Shown in pieces: positions 1 through 6,853 of a stretch of 8,180 bases of DNA; the first letter of the stretch is position 1; every line of letters starts with the position of its first letter. A model generated the notes under the pieces. That model searched no databases. It worked only from the letters and a program-made list of their open reading frames with translations, and was not told the DNA's origin. Made by a program: the position numbers and the translations under genes. Source of the stretch: Bacteroidales bacterium UBA5235 (GTDB taxonomy: Bacteria; Bacteroidota; Bacteroidia; Bacteroidales; VadinHA17); contig DHUL01000011.1 in the NCBI GenBank assembly GCA_002409145.1, positions 20,717 to 28,896 on the forward strand, written 5' to 3'.

Positions 1-116
1 TATGCCTGGAATGCAATAATCATTAATGGTTCAACGAAGTATCCGTTGATGAAATCAACCTGGAGAAGGGTATAGACCAGCCAATTATGATTTTGGGGTG
101 TTAAAAGAGTGTTGAA

Positions 117-1247
117 ATGGAATACATCCTTATCATAGGAACATTCGAGGCCATATTCCTGCTAATGCTGCTGCTCGGGAAAAAGAAAAAATCGCTTCCT
201 GACTACTTTCTCGGAGTAATCTTCTTATTGTATGCCATCAGCATCGGGAGCGTATACCTTGAGTTACAGAACATAAGAAACAATTTCGCATATTCTGCAA
301 TAATAAGTACCAGCTGGGTATTCCTTTTCCTTCATGGTCCGGCACTGTGGTTTTATGTAAAGAGTTTATCTGATCCGGAATTCAGATTCAAACCCCTGTA
401 CCTGCTTCACTTCATCCCTTTCATCCTCTTTTCAGTCTTTCACTATTTCAATTTTATCAATCTCACTGTTCAGGAAAAGATCAGGTTCCTTGAAAATGAC
501 CTGTTCAAAGATGAAGTCTCATATAAAATAACAGTCCTGCTGATAGCTGTCTCAACCATCAGTTACAATATCTGGGCTCTCAACCTGATCAGGAGAAGAC
601 GTGAAACATTAATGCAGCAGTACTCGAAGATTGAAGATATTGACCTTGGATGGCTGAGAGCGCTTACAGTTGCTTCACTCATAAGTTATTCAGTCAACGT
701 GTCTCTTTTTGGCCTTGACATGATCTTCCATTTCGCGACCTACAATTTCCTGGTATTTCTGACAAACAGTTTTGCTTCTGTATATATTTTGTTACTGGGT
801 TACTTCGGAATCCGGCAGGGCAATATCTTCATAAGCAGTGCTGGAGAAATAAGCAAATCCGGCGGTAAACCAACATCAGATAAAAAAACATCATCCGTAA
901 AGACCACAGATGATTCGTTTATAGGAACTCTTATCCGGAATATGGAGGAGAAGCAGCCTTACCTTGATCCGGAGATTACCGTTTCCAAATTAAGTGAGAT
1001 GCTGAATGTCAGAACTGATTTCCTCTCAGAGGTACTCAACTCTCAGCTTGACCAGAACTTTTTTGATTTCATCAACAAGTACAGAGTTGGTGAATTTAAA
1101 AATCAATGCACTTTAAAAGCGAACCGTCATCTCTCGATCATGGGTATCGCCTATAACTGTGGGTTCAACTCAAAAGCATCATTTTACAGGGCTTTCAGGA
1201 AGTTTGAAGGGATATCTCCAAGTGCATATATTGAGAAAGTCTCATAA
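117..1247 (+). CDS. Membrane-bound AraC-family transcriptional regulator (7TM sensor plus HTH)
   Basis: Predicted one-component regulator that senses a signal in the inner membrane and binds DNA on the cytoplasmic side. Residues 1-235 hold about seven hydrophobic helices (roughly 3-21, 27-48, 58-83, 95-113, 135-157, 180-204, 210-234). A Ser/Lys/Thr-rich linker (about 238-270) follows. Residues 276-376 form an AraC/HTH_18 domain with the usual features: KQPYLDPEITVSKLSEML, a first helix-turn-helix at about 289-308, the FFDFINKYRV motif (315-324), and a second at about 341-365 containing IAYNCGFNSKASFYRAF, then the terminal GISPSAYI. This arrangement is common in Bacteroidota, where such proteins often adjoin genes for hydrolases or membrane proteases; control of the genes from 1390 onward is inferred. 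The ATG at 117 starts directly in the first helix; no strong Shine-Dalgarno is seen. An intrinsic terminator overlaps the stop codon. The ligand is unknown. The family call is firm. Confidence 0.93.
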   Translation: MEYILIIGTFEAIFLLMLLLGKKKKSLPDYFLGVIFLLYAISIGSVYLELQNIRNNFAYSAIISTSWVFLFLHGPALWFYVKSLSDPEFRFKPLYLLHFIPFILFSVFHYFNFINLTVQEKIRFLENDLFKDEVSYKITVLLIAVSTISYNIWALNLIRRRRETLMQQYSKIEDIDLGWLRALTVASLISYSVNVSLFGLDMIFHFATYNFLVFLTNSFASVYILLLGYFGIRQGNIFISSAGEISKSGGKPTSDKKTSSVKTTDDSFIGTLIRNMEEKQPYLDPEITVSKLSEMLNVRTDFLSEVLNSQLDQNFFDFINKYRVGEFKNQCTLKANRHLSIMGIAYNCGFNSKASFYRAFRKFEGISPSAYIEKVS

Positions 1248-1265
1248 AAAGTGAGACTTCTTTTT
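1237..1265 (+). terminator. Intrinsic terminator overlapping the regulator stop codon
   Basis: Perfect 8-bp inverted repeat AAGTCTCA (1237-1244) / TGAGACTT (1252-1259), with a possible T-G wobble extending it inward, a short A-rich loop (1246-1250), and a T run after one C (1261-1265). The stem includes the last codons of the AraC-type gene and its TAA stop (1245-1247) lies at the loop base. The stem is short and only moderately GC-rich, so termination may be partial. It would separate the regulator from the hydrolase gene at 1390. Confidence 0.6.
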
Positions 1266-1321
1266 CCGTAAAGTGGAACTTCCCGGATGCAGGGTGAGAC
1301 ATCGGCTTTTTATCCACCCCC

Positions 1322-1329
1322 TACATTTG
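1322..1329 (+). promoter_or_regulatory. Possible Bacteroidota -7 promoter element upstream of the hydrolase
   Basis: TACATTTG exactly matches the Bacteroidota -7 consensus TAnnTTTG. It lies after the terminator of the regulator gene and 60 bases before the hydrolase ATG, which would give a leader of roughly 50 bases. I see no convincing TTTG -33 box at about 19-21 bases upstream; only a T run at 1307-1310 lies nearby, too close. A single 8-base degenerate motif can occur by chance, so this rests mainly on its position. Confidence 0.35.
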
Positions 1330-1389
1330 CCGGAGATTTTGATGCAGAAGACTTATACCCACATGTTAAAACCATAATAGACAGAAATC

Positions 1390-2340
1390 ATGAAAACTTT
1401 ATACATTCTTATCCTGCTGTCAATCAATATATTTATTGTAAACGGATCAATGCCAGGTGATACAACTTGCGTTGAAACGGATATCACAATACGGACAGGC
1501 ACGGGGGAGCTTTACGGGACTTTAACCATCCCCGCGAAGCCGGGCAGGATGCCTGTTGCACTGATTATTGCCGGATCTGGTCCCACAGACCGGGACGGGA
1601 ATAATCCGGTAATGAAAAACAACTCATTGAAAATACTGGCGTCGGAGCTGTCGAAAAACGGTATTGCCTCATTAAGATATGACAAAAGAGGCATAGCCGC
1701 GAGCAAGGCAGCCGTAACCAGTGAGAAAGATCTCCGGTTTGATGATTATGTTTCCGATGCCAGAGAATGGATACAATTATTAAACAGGGACAAAAGGTTT
1801 TCTGAAGTCATAGTTATCGGGCATAGTGAAGGTTCACTCATCGGCATGCTTGCAGGGACGTCAGCTGATAAATTCATTTCCATTGCCGGTTTTGGGCAAT
1901 CAGCTGACATAATCCTGAAAGAGCAATTAAGTTCTCAGCCAAAAATGGTTCAGGATTTATCATTCCCGATAATAGACAGTTTAAAAAACGGAAATATTGT
2001 AAAAAATGTTCCTCCGGTGCTCAATTCCCTGTTCAGGCATAGTGTTCAACCGTACATGATTTCATGGTTTAAATATGATCCTCAGGATGAGATCAGGAAA
2101 CTATCCCTCCCGGTACTTATTTTACAGGGAACCAATGATATCCAGGTAGGAGTTGAAAATGCCAGGCAGCTTTCAGATGCAAATCCCGATGCGGAATTAT
2201 TACTTATCACTAATATGAACCACATTTTCAGAATTACGGAGGGAGACAGGATGGCCAACCTCGCTACGTACAGTGACACCAATCTGCCTGTCTCGGAAGA
2301 ATTGGTAAAAACTGTAACCGGCTTTATCCTCAGGGACTGA
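1390..2340 (+). CDS. Exported alpha/beta hydrolase (serine esterase/peptidase-like)
   Basis: Predicted serine hydrolase of the alpha/beta fold, COG1073-like, acting on an unknown ester, thioester or peptide substrate in the periplasm or at the envelope. Residues 1-20 form a signal peptide (MKT, hydrophobic core, ending near NGS). The core follows: the oxyanion-loop motif AGSGPTDRDGN (61-71), the RYDKRG strand-turn common to this group, the nucleophile elbow GHSEGS (144-149) with Ser146, the acid in GTNDIQV (Asp250), and the catalytic His278 in NMNHIF. At 316 aa it is full length for the single-domain form; some relatives carry an extra N-terminal domain that is missing here. It lies 142 bases behind the membrane AraC regulator with a possible promoter between them. 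The complete triad argues for an active enzyme. The substrate cannot be told from sequence. Confidence 0.9.
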   Translation: MKTLYILILLSINIFIVNGSMPGDTTCVETDITIRTGTGELYGTLTIPAKPGRMPVALIIAGSGPTDRDGNNPVMKNNSLKILASELSKNGIASLRYDKRGIAASKAAVTSEKDLRFDDYVSDAREWIQLLNRDKRFSEVIVIGHSEGSLIGMLAGTSADKFISIAGFGQSADIILKEQLSSQPKMVQDLSFPIIDSLKNGNIVKNVPPVLNSLFRHSVQPYMISWFKYDPQDEIRKLSLPVLILQGTNDIQVGVENARQLSDANPDAELLLITNMNHIFRITEGDRMANLATYSDTNLPVSEELVKTVTGFILRD

Positions 2341-2389
2341 CCGGGCTCCAATATCCAATGTGATCGGTGATAAACGATATAAGCCAAAG

Positions 2390-2512
2390 ATGGAAAGAAC
2401 GGTATCAATGATTATCAGGGGTTTTTCAAAATTACTGATTAACCTTTTCATGGTAGCCTGGCAGGTATTCCTGAGCTTCATAAAATATGGACTGAAGTGT
2501 TATCCTAATTAA
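2390..2512 (+). CDS. Possible small single-helix membrane protein (40 aa)
   Basis: I do not recognise this protein. An ATG at 2390 opens a 40-residue frame ending at TAA 2510-2512. It has a basic N-terminus (MERTVSMIIRGFSK), one hydrophobic helix at about 15-31 (LLINLFMVAWQVFLSFI), and a short tail KYGLKCYPN. The frame stays open upstream to a stop at 2315-2317, with a GTG at 2360 that would give 50 residues and a more basic N-terminus (VIGDKRYKPK). It fills most of the 181-base gap between the hydrolase and the nitroreductase-like gene and ends 9 bases before the latter's GTG, as expected for an operon member. An A-rich stretch precedes the ATG, typical of Bacteroidota starts. Against it: short length, no known family, and AT-rich DNA that favours hydrophobic codons by chance. 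Confidence 0.4.
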   Translation: MERTVSMIIRGFSKLLINLFMVAWQVFLSFIKYGLKCYPN

Positions 2513-2521
2513 AATATTGTT

Positions 2522-3493
2522 GTGAAACAGGAAGAAACCATGTTAAGGATAGTCAAATACGCAGTAAAGGCTCCCTCATGTTACAATACCCAGCCATGGA
2601 GATTTAAGATCAGGAACGATACAATATGCCTGCTGCCGGACTTTACCCGGGCTTTGCCTGTTGTTGACAGAGATGATCATGCATTATACATAAGCCTGGG
2701 TTGTGTCCTGGAAAACCTTGTTCTGGCGGCAAATGAATTTAACTATGAAACAAAAATCGAAATCACGGGCAATGAAAAGAAACCACAGATCATGGTTACG
2801 CTTTATGATGAACCGGAAGCCGTGAAATCAGAGTTGTTCGATTATATTTTAAAACGGCAGGCAAGAAGGAATAAATATAGCAATGATGAAATCCCTGACA
2901 ATCTGTTAAGTGAGCTCTTTAACGATCCTCATGATGAAGGTGTCCGGACAAGACTTTTTCTCTCACGGAATGAGATAAAGTGGCTGGTCCCTTACATTCT
3001 TGAAAGTACCAGGCGGCAATTCAGTAATAAGGCATTTGTTGACGAGCTGGTAAGCTGGGTCCGCTTCAGCGAGAAGGAGGCAATGCTTAAAGGTGATGGC
3101 ATCCTGGCAGCTTCAATGGGTTTACCCAATACAGGAAGGTTTATCGGGAATATTATAATTAAGCATTTCATTTCTGCCGACAGGGAGGCCGGTCGCATGG
3201 AGCAACTGACCGAAGCCTCATCAGGGCTGGCTCTCTTTATGGCGGAGGAGAACGACCCGTATCACTGGATAAGACTGGGTCAGGCGTTTCAACGCTTCGG
3301 ACTTAAGGCAGCTAAATACGAGATCAGTCATTCTCATCTGGATATGCCCTGCGATGTACTGCGGGTGCGTGCTAAGCTTATTCACGATTTGGAGCTCAAA
3401 GACCTGACACCCTTACTTTTGATTCGCTTTGGTCATTCAAGGCCAATGCCGTACTCATTCAGGAGAAGTTTTTATAAATTGCTTGATCCATGA
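2522..3493 (+). CDS. Acg-like nitroreductase-fold flavoprotein
   Basis: Predicted cytoplasmic FMN-binding protein of the nitroreductase superfamily, nearest to the Acg-type group of about 320-340 aa containing two fused half-domains. The N-terminus carries the FMN-site signature APSCYNTQPWRF (17-28; more usual is APSGHNTQPW, so Gly-His is Cys-Tyr here). A basic KRQARRNKY segment (111-119) corresponds to the family's RRTNR-like motif. The C-terminal part has IRLGQAFQRFGLKAAKYE and ends with LIRFGHSRP followed by the Ser-x-Arg-Arg turn SFRR. Acg itself is thought to bind flavin without classical nitroreductase activity, so a specific reaction should not be assumed. The start is uncertain: GTG 2522 gives 323 aa, while ATG 2540 has AGGAAG five bases upstream and gives 317 aa, leaving all motifs intact. 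The stop overlaps the CPBP protease start by ATGA, so the two are probably co-translated. Confidence 0.85.
   Translation: MKQEETMLRIVKYAVKAPSCYNTQPWRFKIRNDTICLLPDFTRALPVVDRDDHALYISLGCVLENLVLAANEFNYETKIEITGNEKKPQIMVTLYDEPEAVKSELFDYILKRQARRNKYSNDEIPDNLLSELFNDPHDEGVRTRLFLSRNEIKWLVPYILESTRRQFSNKAFVDELVSWVRFSEKEAMLKGDGILAASMGLPNTGRFIGNIIIKHFISADREAGRMEQLTEASSGLALFMAEENDPYHWIRLGQAFQRFGLKAAKYEISHSHLDMPCDVLRVRAKLIHDLELKDLTPLLLIRFGHSRPMPYSFRRSFYKLLDP
2529..2534 (+). promoter_or_regulatory. Shine-Dalgarno-like AGGAAG supporting an alternative ATG start at 2540
   Basis: AGGAAG lies five bases before ATG 2540, inside the reading frame that begins at GTG 2522. Good SD matches are uncommon in this phylum and in this window, and GTG starts are rarer than ATG, so the six-codon-shorter protein is a real alternative. 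The purines also encode Gln-Glu-Glu in the longer frame, so the match may be coincidental. Confidence 0.35.
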
Positions 3494-4314
3494 ATAAAAA
3501 TGTAAACTTCCCTACCCGCTTCTTCCTGGTGACATTTATCCTCTCATGGGTGCTTTGGGCACCTCTTGTCCTGGTCAGTCTCATGGAGATTCCCGTTACG
3601 GATAAACCTTGGCCAATTATAAGATTCACCGGTATAATGCTGGGGGCCTTCGGGCCGCTTGCCGGTGCACTTTTCGATTTACGCCGCACAAAGGGCAAAG
3701 GTTATGTAAGGAAATACCTGAATAGTTTCACCGACTTTAAGTTAGGCTGGAAAGCTTATATCTATCCGATATTGATCTTTGGAGGCAGTACATTTATTGC
3801 ATGGCTTTTCCCGGAATTTCTTGGTGAAAAACGGTTATCAATGTTATTGCCTTCCATATGGGTGTATCTACCCTGTTTATTGTTTATGATCTTTCTTGGT
3901 GGCGGTCAGGAAGAATTCGGATGGCGGGGTTATGCTCTTCCCATACTCGAGAACAAATTCGGAATATGGATCGCAAACATAATCCTGGGAGTTATCTGGG
4001 CCTTCTGGCATCTTCCGTTATGGTTTATAACCGGCACAAGCCAGACATATATGAACTTCGGAGGGTTTGCACTCCTGATGACAGGGTATTCCTTCATTTT
4101 ATCCTGGATCCGGAGAATTTCAGGCAATAAACCATTTTCAGGAGTGTATGCCCATGGACTTGCCAACTCTTTTGTTTCAATAATGCCTACATTGTTGATG
4201 GATGAAAGTGTTTCCCGGGTGTCTTTCTGGATATGGGTAATCTTGACATTTTCAACCGGCATAATAATTACGGCTTTACGTAACAAAACATACCTGTTTA
4301 ATCAGAATGAATAA
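3490..4314 (+). CDS. CPBP-family intramembrane glutamic endopeptidase
   Basis: Predicted multi-pass membrane protease of the CPBP (Abi, PF02517) family, related to Rce1 prenyl-protein proteases and bacteriocin-immunity proteins. All three signature motifs are present: EEFGWRG (Glu141, Glu142, Arg146), WAFWHLPLW (His174), and HGLANS (His222, Asn226). These supply the catalytic glutamate and histidines. About seven or eight hydrophobic helices are visible, starting with FFLVTFILSWVLWAPLVLV and ending with FWIWVILTFSTGIIITAL. The length of 274 aa is normal. Its ATG overlaps the TGA of the upstream nitroreductase-like gene (ATGA, 3490-3493), which indicates translational coupling. Bacteroidota carry many CPBP paralogs of unknown substrate; roles include peptide maturation, immunity and membrane-stress handling. 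A link to the upstream flavoprotein is inferred from coupling only. The family call is firm, the substrate unknown. Confidence 0.93.
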   Translation: MNKNVNFPTRFFLVTFILSWVLWAPLVLVSLMEIPVTDKPWPIIRFTGIMLGAFGPLAGALFDLRRTKGKGYVRKYLNSFTDFKLGWKAYIYPILIFGGSTFIAWLFPEFLGEKRLSMLLPSIWVYLPCLLFMIFLGGGQEEFGWRGYALPILENKFGIWIANIILGVIWAFWHLPLWFITGTSQTYMNFGGFALLMTGYSFILSWIRRISGNKPFSGVYAHGLANSFVSIMPTLLMDESVSRVSFWIWVILTFSTGIIITALRNKTYLFNQNE

Positions 4315-4377
4315 CACTCAGCACAAATTTCAATCCCATAGAATATCTTTATCATTAATACACAAAAGAACAATAGT

Positions 4378-4698
4378 ATGATATCAAGAATCTGGCACGG
4401 TTACACCACCAAAGAGAAAGCTGACACTTACGAAGGCCTTCTTCAGAAAGAGATTTTTGTCGGCATAGCGAATAAAAAAATTGAGGGCTACAGGGGGATC
4501 CAGCTCCTGAGGCGTGAATTGCCGGCTGAGACAGAATTCATCACAATAATGTGGTTCGATTCTGTTGTTTCCATAAGGAAATTTGCCGGTGAAGATTATG
4601 AGAAGGCAGTGGTGCCTGATGCGGCTCAGAAAGTACTGTCACATTATGATCAGGTTTCTGCACATTATATTGTCAAGACAGATGAATATTCCCGTTAA
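4378..4698 (+). CDS. ABM-fold small protein (antibiotic biosynthesis monooxygenase-like)
   Basis: A 106-aa single-domain protein that matches the pattern of the dimeric alpha+beta barrel, ABM/YgiN-like superfamily: a first strand ISRIWHGYTTKEKADTYEGLL, the central GYRGIQLLRRE turn and strand, then FITIMWFDSVVSIRKFAGED, and a final SAHYIV strand. The 'RIWHG...KADTYE' opening and 'W-[DES]S...I..FAGED' segment are typical of small proteins annotated as ABM-domain or DUF4286-like enzymes. Such proteins may be cofactor-free oxygenases, haem-handling proteins or simple ligand-binding dimers, so catalysis is not established here. It lacks a signal peptide and should be cytoplasmic. Its 3' end overlaps the next gene, a small membrane protein, by 17 bases, so the two are likely made from one transcript. 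A 63-base A/T-rich gap separates it from the CPBP gene. Confidence 0.8.
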   Translation: MISRIWHGYTTKEKADTYEGLLQKEIFVGIANKKIEGYRGIQLLRRELPAETEFITIMWFDSVVSIRKFAGEDYEKAVVPDAAQKVLSHYDQVSAHYIVKTDEYSR

Positions 4699-5086
4699 GA
4701 ATTACTATTATCTGGTAGTCGGGGTACTATGTATACTCTTTGCAGTTACCCACACGATTAACGGGGTCACAACAACCCTGGAGGCGCTGGACAATGTTGC
4801 GATTTCGGATGATATAAAAGTTGCATTCACCTATGTATGGCATATTATTGGCATTGAGAATCTTGTATTTGGAATTGCTTTGATCATCATGGCATTTCAA
4901 AAGAGTCTCTCAAAAGTAAGGTTTGCAGCCTGGCTGATAATTATTATCCTGGCGCTGCGCTGGATTGTCATTTCATCATTTACCCTCATGAACACCGGCT
5001 CCGAAATAATGCATATAATACCTGATACAGCTGCAATCTTCCTGGTAATTGTATTGCTGGTGCTCGGAACAAGGGTCAGGGACTAA
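4682..5086 (+). CDS. Four-helix integral membrane protein of unknown function
   Basis: I do not recognise a named family. The 134-aa product is almost entirely hydrophobic with four predicted helices: about 8-26, 50-72, 80-100 and 110-129. Polar residues within or beside helices stand out: His24 (FAVTHTINGV), His54 and Glu59 (YVWHIIGIEN), Arg93 (LALRWIV) and His111/Asp115 (MHIIPDTA). These could bind a metal or quinone or be structural. I chose ATG 4682 because the helix begins right after it; the frame stays open upstream from an ATG at 4583, but those 33 residues lie in another frame of the ABM-type gene and read as basic, Met/Arg-rich shadow sequence. The start overlaps the upstream gene by 17 bases, suggesting coupled translation. 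It could be a DoxX-like or similar small membrane family; this is only a guess. Confidence 0.75.
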   Translation: MNIPVKNYYYLVVGVLCILFAVTHTINGVTTTLEALDNVAISDDIKVAFTYVWHIIGIENLVFGIALIIMAFQKSLSKVRFAAWLIIIILALRWIVISSFTLMNTGSEIMHIIPDTAAIFLVIVLLVLGTRVRD

Positions 5087-5111
5087 GGTTTGAATGCATA
5101 ATTCCCGGAAG

Positions 5112-5128
5112 TCAATTATCAATTATCA
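5112..5128 (+). repeat. Short tandem repeat, heptamer TCAATTA (2.4 copies)
   Basis: Two full copies of TCAATTA (5112-5118, 5119-5125) followed by TCA. It lies in the 47-base gap between the four-helix membrane gene and the TraB-like gene, ending six bases before the ATG at 5134, in the region where a ribosome binds. It may simply be AT-rich leader sequence. Confidence 0.5.
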
Positions 5129-5133
5129 CAGCA

Positions 5134-6009
5134 ATGTTGACGAAAGCTTTTTATTTACTCATAGCCATCCTGTTTATTACAGGGACTTCCAGGAATTTCT
5201 GGCCCGAAGAACCTGCTGGCAAACCGGAGATTTTTATAGTCGGGTCAATTCACTCAATGCATTACAATCACGATTACCACTATTCCATTGTTGATCTACT
5301 GGAACAAATCCGGGCCCTGAAGCCTGACGTGGTATGCGGGGAGATTGCACCTGAAGCATTTGAGCAGGCAACGGAGGGATACTTCCCTCCCGAGGCAGCT
5401 TTTCTTGCAGAGATGGCACCGGAACTGCATTACCGGTTCGTCCCGGTTGACTGGCGGTTGGATTATGCAACACAGTCAAAGGCCGACAGCGCTTACCCGG
5501 TTTCGGTGAAGGAAAAGCTCTTACCCTTCGGAAGCACTTATTTCGCCAGGATGAATGATTCGGCCAGCCAGTCGATCTATGATGCGGTCCACAGTGAGCC
5601 AAACATCGCCATTATTGATTCAGTCTTTGAACAGATCATTGGCGCAGATCCGGTAGCCGAGATTGCACACGGCAACTGGAATGAACGCAACCGGCGGATT
5701 GCAGAGAACGGGATGAATGCTGCCGGGGGTGCACAGAGAATAGTCTTTGTTTTCGGGAGTGATCACATTCCCCAGATCAGGAGGCAGCTGCAAACCCTGG
5801 GATTCGAACCGCAGGTTCCGGACCGCTTATTTGTCCCGTCCGGTAAAAATAAAGTCCCCGATGCCGTTTTGACACGATGGAAACGCAACCTGGAGAACCT
5901 GAAGTTAATCCGCGACAGGAAAATCCCGGTTACGGATGATTACTATCAGAAAATAATCAACAGCGGCCGGATCAGGGAACTGGAACAGGCCATTCAGAAA
6001 TCGTCATAA
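5134..6009 (+). CDS. Exported TraB/GumN-like (TIKI-fold) protein
   Basis: Predicted envelope protein of the TraB/GumN/PrgY superfamily, which shares its fold with TIKI metalloproteases and the erythromycin esterase/ChaN group. The N-terminus (MLTKAFYLLIAILFITGTS) is a signal peptide or anchor with no lipobox. The hallmark pieces occur in order: GSIH (37-40, His40), a helix SIVDLLEQIRALKPDVVCGE leading to Glu70, then late in the protein NERNRRIAENG followed by IVFVFGSDHIPQIRRQLQTLGF with GSDH at 208-211. Paired GxxH motifs and the ERN helix are what define the family. The length of 291 aa is normal. In TIKI proteins these residues bind metal for proteolysis; bacterial members are mostly uncharacterised, so peptidase activity here is inferred. 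A sampled line is about 57% G+C, clearly above the preceding gene. A lipoprotein gene follows after 51 bases. Confidence 0.75.
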   Translation: MLTKAFYLLIAILFITGTSRNFWPEEPAGKPEIFIVGSIHSMHYNHDYHYSIVDLLEQIRALKPDVVCGEIAPEAFEQATEGYFPPEAAFLAEMAPELHYRFVPVDWRLDYATQSKADSAYPVSVKEKLLPFGSTYFARMNDSASQSIYDAVHSEPNIAIIDSVFEQIIGADPVAEIAHGNWNERNRRIAENGMNAAGGAQRIVFVFGSDHIPQIRRQLQTLGFEPQVPDRLFVPSGKNKVPDAVLTRWKRNLENLKLIRDRKIPVTDDYYQKIINSGRIRELEQAIQKSS

Positions 6010-6060
6010 TTCAGTAACACCGGCTGACCCGGTCACTTCACTAACGAAATCAGTAACAAA

Positions 6061-6783
6061 ATGAAAAACATACTAATTGCTCTGACTCTGCTTGTCACAA
6101 TCTCATCATGCTCCCAGAAACCCCGTAACGGGTACGAATTGATTGAGCAGATGTACAATGCAAACAAATCGAACTGGTATGAGACTCTTTGCTTCTCGCA
6201 GGAGGTTCTCCATTACAGCAATGACACCGTTACATCGACCGAGGTCTGGATCGAAGCTTACCAGTCGCCGGGCAATCTCATAATCAAATTCAACGACTGG
6301 ACCAGCGGCACCGGCCTGTTGTTCACAAATGACACTATCTACAGTTTCAGGGATGATACTCTCGAATCTGTCCGGTACCGCATTCACGACCTGGTTGTGC
6401 TTGGGCTGGACATAAACAATATCCCTCCAGGAACAACTGCTGAACGGGCTGTGAAATGCGGATATAACCTCGACCTTATTCATGAGGGTACCTGCATGGG
6501 ACACGATGCCTGGATAGTTGGTGATACCCTGAGCACATGTTTCTGGGTCGACAGGGAATCCCTGCTATTCCTTAAGATGAGGCGCAAATCGGGAGAAAAC
6601 TCGAGGGAGGTGGAGTTTGCCGGCTATGAGAGAATCAATGGTTATCCCGTTGCAACGGAAATCAGGTTTTACGACAATAACGGTGTGCTGAACATGGTTG
6701 AGAAATACTTCAACATTACACCTGGTTGCAAGGTGCCATCGGGGACCTACAGCCCGTCGAAGTTCAATAATTCCAGGTGGTAA
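6061..6783 (+). CDS. Lipoprotein, possibly LolA-like beta fold
   Basis: Predicted SPII lipoprotein of 240 aa. The signal MKNILIALTLLVTISSC ends in a lipobox (ISSC) with the lipidated Cys17. The mature part begins YELIEQMYNANKSNWYETLCF, which resembles the opening helix and strand of LolA/LolB-like outer-membrane lipoprotein-sorting relatives, and continues with alternating polar/aromatic strands including HDAWIVGD (148-155) and CFWVDRESLLFLKM, a pattern seen in such carriers where a strand describes the ligand-bearing sheet. Five cysteines remain in the mature protein (44, 133, 145, 160, 223), more than expected for a cytoplasmic protein and compatible with disulfides. I cannot assign a named family with certainty. 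It follows the TraB-like gene by 51 bases on the same strand, so both may be envelope proteins from one transcript. The start is the only sensible one for the signal peptide. Confidence 0.8.
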   Translation: MKNILIALTLLVTISSCSQKPRNGYELIEQMYNANKSNWYETLCFSQEVLHYSNDTVTSTEVWIEAYQSPGNLIIKFNDWTSGTGLLFTNDTIYSFRDDTLESVRYRIHDLVVLGLDINNIPPGTTAERAVKCGYNLDLIHEGTCMGHDAWIVGDTLSTCFWVDRESLLFLKMRRKSGENSREVEFAGYERINGYPVATEIRFYDNNGVLNMVEKYFNITPGCKVPSGTYSPSKFNNSRW

Positions 6784-6853
6784 TCACCGGATAAACTACC
6801 AGAGGCAATAATATAAATTCCGGTATAAGATCCTTTACAAATAGAATGTTCGA

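Noticed and set aside
1..75. Plus-strand frame open from the window edge to TAG at 73-75, possibly the tail of an upstream gene.
   Set aside because: Only 24 codons with no recognisable motif; an open stretch this short is common by chance.
88..95. TGATTTTG as a promoter -7 box for the regulator.
   Set aside because: It mismatches the TA of TAnnTTTG and has no TTTG at the -33 distance.
1..165. Open frame on the minus strand reading toward the window start, with membrane-like sequence (NWLVYTLLQVDF, FVEPLMII).
   Set aside because: It has no ATG, GTG or TTG start between the stop near 165 and an ATG at 23, and most of it is antisense to the start of the regulator gene.
4344..4351. TATCTTTA as a promoter -7 box for the ABM-type gene.
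   Set aside because: The last base mismatches TAnnTTTG and no -33 element is visible, though the position in a 63-base gap would suit a promoter.
4583..4681. Extended N-terminus of the four-helix membrane protein.
   Set aside because: The 33 residues lie wholly inside the ABM-type gene in another frame and are a Met/Arg-rich shadow; the membrane helix begins just after ATG 4682.
6011..6058. Direct repeat TCAGTAACA (6011-6019, 6050-6058) and ACCGG/CCGGT hairpin between the TraB-like and lipoprotein genes.
   Set aside because: A 9-base repeat and a 5-bp stem without a T run are too weak to call a regulatory site or terminator.
6775..6791. CCAGGTG/CACCGG hairpin at the lipoprotein stop codon as a terminator.
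   Set aside because: The stem needs a bulge and no T tract follows.
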